DNA of 64,000 bases from Xenopus tropicalis. Taxonomy: Eukaryota > Chordata > Amphibia > Anura > Pipidae. The position numbers and the translations under genes are program-made. The stretch is from assembly GCF_000004195.4 (NCBI RefSeq), contig NC_030683.2:66948764-67012763 (forward strand), given 5' to 3'. A model generated the notes under the pieces. The model was not told where the DNA came from. It ran no database searches and saw nothing but the letters and a program-made list of their open reading frames with translations. Shown here one piece after another: positions 56,108 to 64,000 of this stretch. The stretch's first letter is position 1. Each line of letters starts with the position of its first letter.

Positions 56108-57206
56108 TCACTTTTGTTTAATTTGTTCATAAATGACTTAGGGGAGGGTATTATGAGTAATGTATCAGTGTTTGCAGATGACACAAACTCTGCAGACCAG
56201 TCAATTCTATCCAGGATGTGGCATCCTTGCAGCAGGATCTTGGCCAACTGGCAATCTGGGCGGCTAAGTGGCAGATGAGATTTAATGTGGATAAATGTAA
56301 GGTCATGCACCTGGGATGTAAAAATATGCAAGCCACTTATACCCTTAATGGAACTGCACTAGGCAAATCCATAATGGAGAAGGACCTTGGAGTCCTTGTA
56401 GATAATAAACTTGGCTGTAGCAAGCAATGCCAGGCAGCAGCTGCAAGGGCAAACAAGGTTTTGAGCTGTATTAAAAGGGGTATAGATTCATGGGAGGAGG
56501 GGGTTATTCTTCCCCTTTACAGAGCGCTGGTAAGGCCCCATCTAGAATATGCTGTTCAGTTTTGGTCTCCAGTGCTCAAACGGGACATTATTGAGTTAGA
56601 GAGGGTCCAGAGAAGGGCAACTAAGCTGGTAAAGGGTATGGAAAGTCTCAGTTATGAAGAAAGACTGGCCAAGTTGGGTCTGTTTACACTGGAGAAGAGG
56701 CGCTTAAGGGGGGACATGATAACTATGTATAAATATATAAGGGGATCATATAATAACCTTTCTAATGCTTTATTTACCAGTAGGTCCTTCCAACGGACAT
56801 GAGGGCACCCACTCCGTTTAGAAGAAGGGAGGTTCCATTTAAATATTCGGAAAGGATTTTTTACAGTGAGAGCTGTAAAGTTCTGGAATTCCCTCCCCGA
56901 ATCAGTCGTACTGGCTGATACATTATATAACTTTAAGAAGGGGCTGGATGGATTCTTAGCAAGTGAGGGAATACAAGATTATGGGAGATAACTCTTAGTA
57001 CAAATTGATCCAGGGACTGGTCCAATTGCCATCTTGGAGTCAGGAAAGAATTTTTTTCCCCTCTGCGGCAAATTAGAGAGGCTTCAGATGGGGTTTTTTG
57101 CCTTCCTCTGGATCAACTAGTAGTTAGGCAGGTTAGATACAGGCGTTATGGTTGAACGTGAAGGACGTATGTCTTTTTTTCAACCCAACTTACTATGTTA
57201 CTATTT
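56108..57206 (+). mobile_element. CR1 LINE 3' fragment, copy 2
   Basis: Starts at the catalytic box of the reverse transcriptase (NLFINDLGEGIMSNVSVFAD), has a disruption just after FADDT near 56190, then reads QLAIWAAKWQMRFNVDKCKV and the C-terminal region as in copy 1. A TGA at 56802 truncates the frame within FQRT. The 3' UTR and TTACTAT tail end at 57206. Nearly the same sequence as 52527-53359 over their common 830 bp. Confidence 0.9.
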
Positions 57207-57264
57207 GGGATCACATCCAAGAGCCAGCTCTGCTGTGGTTGCATAAGTAAGGACAATAGTACAC

Positions 57265-57860
57265 ATAGGGACCGATTCACTAAAGGTCAATAAAACAAGC
57301 GCTATTTATAGCATGCATTAAAAAATTTATAACTTCTTATTTTTTGCGACTTAACACTCGATTCACTAAAAGGACATGCATCATAATTAAGAAGCGATGT
57401 TCTTTGCATTATCTAACTGTCGATGAACGATTTTCTGCCACTTGCATTATTTCCCGGCGCGCGTGATATATTTCGCCGCGTGCGATATTTAGCCCACGAT
57501 ATTACACACGTAACCATTACTTTCTGAAAACTACTTTTCTGAAAATTACCATTTCCCTGAAAACTGAAGGATGCATCACTCTAGGACGATCACATACTTG
57601 AAAATTTCCGACCGCAAACTCCATGTTGTGTTGCCAAAATCTCAGGAACCACAATGTTGTTTAAGTACCGCCTACCCCCAAGTAGGTGTTAATATTCGCA
57701 CAGATTAAAGGGATATTTTGCGAGTTTAACGCTTGTGTTTGTGAATCATGCGTTAGTACAATTTCTATTCGCTAAATAACACAAGGATGCATTGCATCCT
57801 TGTTAGCTGAATCGCTGCATCCTTGTTAGGTAAATTCCATATTTCTAAAAAAAAATGCTC
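57265..57860. mobile_element. Harbinger-type non-autonomous fragment
   Basis: AGGGACCGATTCACTAAAGG matches the terminus of elements A and B. Inside are GC-palindromic words (CCGGCGCGCGTGATATATTT) and GTGAATCATGCGTTAGT, the complement of the subterminal GATTCACAAA region of A. GGATGCA/TGCATCC repeats lie near 57785-57830. The right end abuts the L2 tail and is not clear. Confidence 0.6.
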
Positions 57861-57879
57861 AGTGTGGTACTTGTGTGTA

Positions 57880-59066
57880 TGTATGTATGTATAACTTTAT
57901 TTATAAACTGGAAGGTAAGAGTGCACCAGGTATGGGCATTTGCCCTTAAGCGCAGGACTGGGAAAAATAATGTTTTAGTGCTCCAGAAGGTAACAGCTGA
58001 GCTTTTTCTTAAAGAGAGTTAGTGAGTTTTCCCTATGGAGGGATTCAGGGATAGAGTTCTGAGAGGTAAGGAGCAGCGAGATAGAAAGGTTTAAGACGAA
58101 AGAGCGCAGTGGGTGTGGATGGTGTAAAAAGACGGAGGCTCTGAGAGGAGCGGAGGAGATGACCAGGAACATGCAGGGAGACCAGTGAAGAAATGTAGTG
58201 AGGAGCAGAGGAGTGAAGGGCTTTGTATGTTAGTAGAAGGATTTTGTAAGCTATCCTTTGCTTAACAGGCAGCCATGCTAGAGAGCTTAATTGAGGCTGA
58301 GCAGGTTCCCTCTTCCGAGAGAGCAGGAGGATCCTGGCAGCAGAGTTTAAAATTGATTGCAGGGGAGAGAGGTGGGAGTCTGGGAGGCCGGTTAGTAGGA
58401 GATTGCAGTAAGGATAAGGGCATGTATTAGTGTTTTAGCTGTTACTTGTGAAAGTAAGGGTGTATCTTGGCAATATTGCGGAGGAAAAAACGGCAGGTTT
58501 TGGCAGTGTTATTAATATGGTTAGAGAATGAGAGTGACTGGTCAAAGATAGCCCCAAGGCAGCGTGCAGAATTTACAGGGTTGATGGTCATGCCATCAAT
58601 AGTAATGGCGAAAGGAGGAGGAGGGCCAGGTTTGGGTGGGAAGACCATGAGCTCTGTTTTAGCTAGGTTAAGTTTGAGGTGACGTTGGTTCATTCAGGAG
58701 GAGATAGCCAGGAGGCAGTTAGCAATCTGGGTTTGAACATCACTGGTTAGTGCAGGGGTGTCTAAATATATCTGGATGTCATCTGCATATAAGTGATATT
58801 TAAGAATAAAAGAAGAAATAAGGTCTCCTAAAGAGACAGTGTACAGGGAGAACAGCAAAGGACCAAGCACAGAGCCCTGAGGCACTCCCACACTAAGTGG
58901 AACCGGGGTAGAGGATTTGTTAGCAAGAGCGACAGAGAAGGAGCGGTTAGAGGAATAGGAAGAGAACCAGGATGCAGCCTGATCCCGGATACCCAGAGAA
59001 TGGAGAATTTGCATAAGGATAGAATGGTCGACAGTATCAAAAGCAGAGAAAAGGTCTAGGAGAATG
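57880..59066 (-). mobile_element. L2-clade LINE, 5'-truncated, minus strand
   Basis: On the minus strand, pieces of reverse transcriptase appear in order: [37 protein letters not shown] and the catalytic box [13 protein letters not shown] (59014-58694). Then RHLKLNLAKTELMVFPPKP and ITIDGMTINPVNSARCLGA with RNIAKIHPYF (58693-58442), and the 3' end HRENSLTLFKKKLSCYLLEH (to 57975). The frame is broken at least near 58693 and 58440. The 3' end is an ATACATACAT-like simple repeat near 57880. Same family as 39025-39640. Confidence 0.85.
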
Positions 59067-59797
59067 AGGTAAATACTTTTATGTGGTTACATGACTTTAC
59101 TGACAGGGATAAAATTATTAACTGTTATGCTATAGAAAGGAGTTTTGGGGCATTTTGTCACTGTGCTTGGGCAACATAACACCCTGTGTGCTATTCCCAA
59201 ATGATCCACCCACAGACAGGACTATAGCAGCAGTATTACAAGAACAGCACAGAACTAATTGCAGAAATGCATTTACAGCCAAATAGCACTGCAAGGACCA
59301 AGATGTTGGTGCAGGAGATAGAGGTTTAAATGTACATTTTCTCCTGACCTGTGTAACTTAGTCTGTATCTACATTCCATTATATGGTCACAGAACAACTC
59401 ACAGACTTCTAATATCCTTATAACTTATAATGATATATTCTCATATGGGGTATATTATCCCTTATAAACTATGAGTTATATTTAGAGTATATGCCTTTAT
59501 ATGGACACAGAACTGCTAAGTGACTTCTAATATTCTTATAACTGACAGTAGGGATGGGGGTACATTATCTATTATAATACATGAGTGATACTCAGAGTTC
59601 CCTGTATAACTCAGCCGGCAGCCTTTATATGGTCACAGAACTGCTCAGTGACTTCTAATATTCTTCTAATATTCCCATCAAGCTACTTCCCATCAAGCTA
59701 CTTAAATGCCCATGCCAGCAGGCAATCTGTTAGACAACCAGCTGTAAAATCCTACCTCTTCCCATCCTCTGTGCTTGAGTATGAAGATGTTAATTTG
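59067..59797. other. Intergenic DNA with an internal direct repeat
   Basis: TATATGGTCACAGAACAACT, TATATGGACACAGAACTGCT and TATATGGTCACAGAACTGCT recur near 59380, 59495 and 59625 with AGTGACTTCTAATATTCTTA, giving roughly 115-130 bp tandem units. No gene recognised. Confidence 0.5.
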
Positions 59798-60115
59798 TTA
59801 AAGGAGCTGTTCACCTTAAAATAAACTTTTAGTATGATGGAGAGACTGACTTTCTGAGAACATTTTTAATAAGCCTTTAATTTTTATTTTCTGTGTTTTT
59901 TTAATTATTTAGCTTTTTCTTTCAACAGCTATCTGATTGCCAATTTACCCCAGCATCCAGGCAGTGGTTTGAATGAGACACTAGAATATCAATAGAAAAG
60001 GACCTGGATAGAAAGATAAGCAATAAAAAAAATGCAATAACAATAAAATTGAAGCATCACAGAGCAAAAGTTTTTCGGCCGTTAGGGTCAGTGAAAGATG
60101 GAAAGAAGTCAAAAG

Positions 60116-60393
60116 TAGTGATGAGCGAATCTGTCCCATTTCGCTTCGTTGTAAAATTCATAAAACGACAGCAAAAAAAAAACCTGTTTGTTGCGTGGTT
60201 TTTTTTGATGCCCATTTTGATGCCCATTTTAACGCGAGGGCGTTCATTTTGACATGACCGCAACATTTTTTTGACACGCAACAAATTTTTCAGCGGAGAA
60301 TTTTTTTTGAAGTTTCGCAAAACAATTCACCAATACCAAAGTGTGTAAATTTGCTGTTAATCTATGCCTGCCAAAAAAATTTGCTCATCACTA
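60116..60393. mobile_element. hAT MITE, TAGTGATGAGCGAA family (copy in the T2 element)
   Basis: Ends TAGTGATGAGCGAATC and (complemented) TAGTGATGAGCAAA. The flanking octamers GTCAAAAG and ATCAGAAG match at 6 of 8 positions, an aged hAT duplication. Confidence 0.75.
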
Positions 60394-60468
60394 ATCAGAA
60401 GAAAAAGGAAAATATTTCAAAAACTATAGGGAAAAAAATGAAGAACAGTTGAAAAATTGCTAACACAC

Positions 60469-60723
60469 TAGTTATGAGCTACTCTGTCCCTTTTCACTTC
60501 GCCAAAAGATCACGAAACTGCGAAACAATTTGCAAAACTGCGAAAAATTCACGAAAAGTCACTTCTCTGACGCATATGACTTAATTTTTTGATGCGCACA
60601 ACTTTTTTTTGGCCACATGTGTCAAATTTTTTTCACGGCTAATTTTAGTAGCAAAATCTGCCAATGGTGAAATGTGGAATTCCCTGCAAATCCATGCCTG
60701 CCGAAAAATTTCACTCATCCCTA
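60469..60723. mobile_element. hAT MITE, second insertion in the T2 element
   Basis: Ends TAGTTATGAGCTACTC and (complemented) TAGGGATGAGTGAAA. A perfect 8-bp duplication TAACACAC lies at 60461-60468 and 60724-60731. Shares CACTTCGCC and CCATGCCTGCCGAAAAATTT with other copies. Confidence 0.85.
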
Positions 60724-61344
60724 TAACACACTAAAAGTTAACTTAAAGGCAAACTACCATTTTAACTAGCCAGTGGGCTGTATATGATCAGTTTCCTGTT
60801 GTTGAGTCTGGTCTAACTATTGAACTCTGGAGGAATGAATTAGCTTATGGGCACAGCACAGGTGTATGGCAATTTTTTTTTTTTGTCTTTGTACTCTAGA
60901 ACCATCTAGAGGCAGAATTTAACACTCAAAAAATGGTTTCTGGACATAGTGAGACAAAATGTGAAAACTTGCTGGTTGCATCTATACATGGGATAGTGAT
61001 ATTAACCAATCAGTAGCAGTGTATAATGCTACTTTGCCTTAATGTATGGGAGCACCAGAAACTTATAATTAGTATTATACACTGTACCAACACAACTGAG
61101 TCCCAAAGATGATTTTGCTCAAAACAGCAAGTTTTGCTTTCATACAATGTCTGTGATACATTGGATCTCATTTTCTCTAGCAATAAGTCACCTTCAGTCT
61201 CTAGCTGGTGTTTGGAGTTCTTATTAGTGACATATGAGATTTGCCTCATTGCTTCTTGTTATATAGCAGGTTACACTTATAGAATATCTCCACATAGTTT
61301 GTATTCTTATTTCTCCACAGGAATACAAGGTCTACAGTACTAAT

Positions 61345-61600
61345 AAAAGTTACCTCTTATCCAGTAACCTGTTATCCAGAAATCTGGTTAGGGGTTAGGA
61401 TAGGAGTTAGAGTAAGGTCTTCTTCCATAGATTCCATTTTATGAATATAATTTAAATTTGTTTTAATTATTACCTTTTTCTTTTACCTTTCAGTGATAGT
61501 AAAGCAGTACCCCGTACTTGATTTTAACTATGCTGCATGAATGCATATTGGCGGCAAAGCAATCTTATTGGGGTTATTTAATGTTAAAATTATGTTTTTA
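61345..61600. mobile_element. Degraded ACAGGTATRGG MITE
   Basis: CTTATCCAGTAACCTGTTAT, AGTAAAGCAGTACCCCGTAC, GGCGGCAAAGCAATCTTATT and GGGTTATTTAATG follow the family in the orientation of the 54454 copy. Ends are decayed. Confidence 0.6.
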
Positions 61601-61929
61601 GTAGAGTTGAGGTGATCTCAATTACAGAATGATCCCCTATCCATAAAACTCCAGGTCCCAAGCAGATAATATAGGCCATAATTGTACTTAAATTTTCAAT
61701 AAATATAATAGAGAAGCAGTCTTCAGACTTTTTTGGTTCAAGCCCACCCTTTGAGGCCCAACATGTGGCCAAGTCGCACCTAACCCATAACCAGCTTACA
61801 AACATAAGGAACATAAGGAAGAATAATTTGGACACCAAAGATGGGTTCACCCCAAATCTTGGTCTAACTGACTTTAAACTGAAAGCATTAAAGTCAGAAA
61901 ATAGGCATTCTGTCCAAATATGTTCCTAG

Positions 61930-62180
61930 TATTGATGAGCACAATGTCCCATTTCGCTTCGCCAAAAAATTAGAAAAACTACAGAAAAATTCGGGAAGCA
62001 GCAAAAAATTTGGGATACACAGATGCTGCTCAACTTTTTTTGAGATAACCTTGCCTACTCTGTCATGTCCGCACCCATTTTGATGCAACCACAAATTTTT
62101 TTTCACAACAAAGTTTTGTGGAAGTTTCGCAAAGCAATTCACCAATGGTGAAATGTGGAAATTCTCTGTAAATCCATGCT
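61930..62180. mobile_element. Diverged hAT MITE, TAGTGATGAGC family
   Basis: Starts TATTGATGAGCACAATGTCC and contains TTTCGCTTCGCCAAAAAATT, AAGTTTCGCAAAGCAATTCA and CAATGGTGAAATGTGG. The right terminus has diverged. Confidence 0.65.
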
Positions 62181-63339
62181 TGGTCTAGTTCCCAGACCTT
62201 AAGCTTGGAACCCCTAGCCAAGAAATAAACACAACCATGGGCAGAACATACATGTAAAAGCTCATGGTCTAAATTTAAAAGTATATAAAATCTAAAATGA
62301 GCCATGCCTGGTTGAAAAAGAGAAATGTCTTTTGTTTATAAATCCGTACTCTACCAGCAAATTTTAATGTATAAGAATCATGGATCAGAAACGATAAATG
62401 CTATATCAAAGAATAGTAGATTACTGATGATTCTCAAACAGACTTTTAGGGTAATGTTCCATAGAGAGATTAGTCGCTCATGATAAATCTCTGCTACCGC
62501 TGCATGCGGGGAGAAAGGTATGTTATTCTGGAGGGCTGTTTAGAGTAATTTTAGGGGATTTCAAAATAAAAGGCTAACATATTTAGCTAGAAGTGAATAA
62601 TTAAGCAATCCTCTGTCACATTTTAATGTGTCTGGGACACTTCTGTAGTTGAGTATTTAATGAAAGTTTGATTGAGAAAGCCACAGGGAAGCATATTTCA
62701 TATAAATGCAAGCTAAAACTCCACACTAATGCATTGTTTTTATATGCAATGATAAAAAAGGTATTTTAATAAATCCACAATGCCATAAAAAATGTCATTT
62801 ATTGTGTGCTATATCTCTTTATGATCGAACAGCTGAGAGAATATAATCTGTTAGAACAGAAATATAGGAAAGAAAATGAGGGCTTTATAGCCGAAGGTCA
62901 CCTCTTCTAAGATTTGATTTGTAACTGTACTGCTCTTGAAATCCAAGGACTTTAAATTTTTGTAACGGTCTGCAGGTTATGTAGCACCGGCTCCATCCGA
63001 TGAACTAATCAAAATATCATCATTATTACTTGGTCTTATCGAAAAAAGGCATAAACTGAACCCACTGCTCCACTGAATACTGTTTTGTTTGTGCTTGTTT
63101 TATTGCTTTGCCTGATTCATTTACTAGCCTTTCCCTTTTGAGAGGTCTTTGTATCAAAATACTTTCAGTACAAAACTTGGATGGATATTTTTTTTTATTA
63201 TACTTAAGGGACTTGTTTTTAATGGCCCTGGAGTATTCACAAATCTAACCTGGCAATATATTTAAATCATTGAAATGGGAAAATCAACATTTCCCCTGCC
63301 TGTAGTTTCAAGGAAATATATTTACTATATCTTTAATGC
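62181..63339. other. Intergenic DNA, no gene recognised
   Basis: ATTAGTCGCTCATGATAAAT and CTCTGCTACCGCTGCATGCG near 62470-62515 look like part of a dispersed frog repeat. The rest is unassigned AT-rich DNA. Confidence 0.35.
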
Positions 63340-63445
63340 TACAGAAAGTTTTTTTTCAGCCTGATCTGAATCAACTAGCAGTTGGCATGTGGCAACAAGG
63401 TTGAATCTATTGGACGAGTGTCTTTTTAACCTCAACTACTATGTT
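63340..63445 (+). mobile_element. CR1 LINE 3' tail relic
   Basis: ATCAACTAGCAGTTGGCATG, GGTTGAATCTATTGGACG and CTTTTTAACCTCAACTACTA follow the CR1 3' UTR seen at 53240-53340. Confidence 0.65.
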
Positions 63446-64000
63446 TCTGGGTTACTTGACTGCAAATTATTACTGCTATTTTTTTCAGAAAAGGGATCTT
63501 GATATAGAAACATTTTGAATTCCATTTTATATTTGGTTTCAATGTTCTTGATTCAAACTTTAGCATAAATCTCCATCCTTAGTGAGCAGATTCATCACCG
63601 GCACTAAATAAATTTTGCACTGTAAAAAATGTAAACTGTTTTCTTAACAAATTTGATGAAATGGAGTCCTGCAGTTGTGGTGAAATATTCTAAGCAAGCA
63701 GAATCACAATAGCTACAGTCTGGATTTAAATTCATTGGAAGGCTTAAGAAAATCCACCTCATAAGATGTACAGTATAGATAATTGTTTAGGAATAAAATC
63801 ATACAGTAAATTCTATGAAACCTACTGGACAATAAGAGCAATACTATACAGAACCAGTTTACTAAATCAATGCAATCTTTCTTAGTTTTGCCAATTTTCA
63901 AACCAGCAATACAAACAGTTATGGATTTTGACTATATATATATATTTTTTTTTTTATCATTTTTTTAAATCAGCGCCCTATATTGGTTATCTTTAAAAAC
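63446..64000. other. Intergenic DNA, no gene recognised
   Basis: Nothing gene-like. A short (AT)n/(T)n tract lies near 63931-63970. Confidence 0.4.

Larger units (their letters stand above)
59798..60765. mobile_element. T2/Kolobok MITE interrupted by two hAT MITEs
   Basis: Starts TTAAAGGAGCTGTTCACCTT, fitting the T2 consensus TTAAAGGRR. It follows the 49265 element (GAATGAGACACTAGAATATC, GATAGAAAGATAAGCAATAA) and ends near 60765 at TTTTAA. Two insertions of one hAT family split it into three pieces. Confidence 0.75.

Noticed and set aside
1..64000. Intact host genes, rRNA or tRNA genes
   Set aside because: No complete host coding exon set, no tRNA-like A/B box arrangement and no rRNA signature was recognised; absence cannot be proven without transcript data.

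Overview
This is vertebrate nuclear DNA, most likely from a pipid frog (Xenopus). The main reason is the repeat repertoire: TTAA-flanked T2/Kolobok-like MITEs, a dispersed element with ACAGGTATRGG termini, CR1 LINEs with 8-bp tail repeats, L2 and Tx1-type LINEs, PIF/Harbinger elements with a convergent Myb-like gene, and many hAT elements with 8-bp target duplications. This rests on memory of those families, not a database search, and the species cannot be fixed. No intact host protein-coding gene was found. Nearly every substantial reading frame belongs to a transposable element, and almost all are broken by stops or frameshifts. One short relic (about 51.96-52.35 kb) looks like the C-lobe of an AGC-family protein kinase.

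Layout. 0-6.6 kb: AT-rich DNA with little recognised. 6.6-9 kb: degenerate tandem array holding a solo LTR. 9.1-12.1 kb: 5'-truncated CR1 LINE with endonuclease and reverse transcriptase, inserted in an older dispersed repeat. 12.2-15.3 kb: Harbinger-type element 'A' with a 38-bp tandem array and a two-exon gene of unknown function (Myb-like-looking N-terminus, EAP-rich repeats, C-terminal coiled coil). 16.4-22.8 kb: scattered MITEs. 22.8-25.7 kb: mostly unassigned.

25.7-38.9 kb is the most complex part. Harbinger element 'B' carries a transposase on + and a convergent three-exon Myb-like gene on -. The first intron of that gene is now about 8.9 kb because it contains a decayed autonomous hAT (28.7-35.9 kb, with a Tx1 LINE nested in its tandem array), an LTR-like fragment, and a second copy ('C') of the coiled-coil exon. 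Upstream, the Myb exon is joined to the 5' end of a Ty3/Gypsy-type element: LTR, leader and a Gag N-terminal region resembling PNMA proteins.

39-46.7 kb: LINE relics, a hairpin, a tandem array oriented opposite to the 7-9 kb one, a hAT element full of a 31-bp G-rich minisatellite, and MITEs. 46.7-64 kb: MITEs (including a short deletion derivative of the 28.7-35.9 kb hAT), the kinase relic, two near-identical CR1 fragments, an L2 LINE, and another solo LTR nested in a MITE.

Functional reading. The Harbinger transposase and Myb-like protein are the usual two-component machinery of that superfamily. Two Harbinger-type copies here also carry a third, coiled-coil protein gene, which is the best candidate for something little described. 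The hAT and its short derivative illustrate how an autonomous element gives rise to a MITE.
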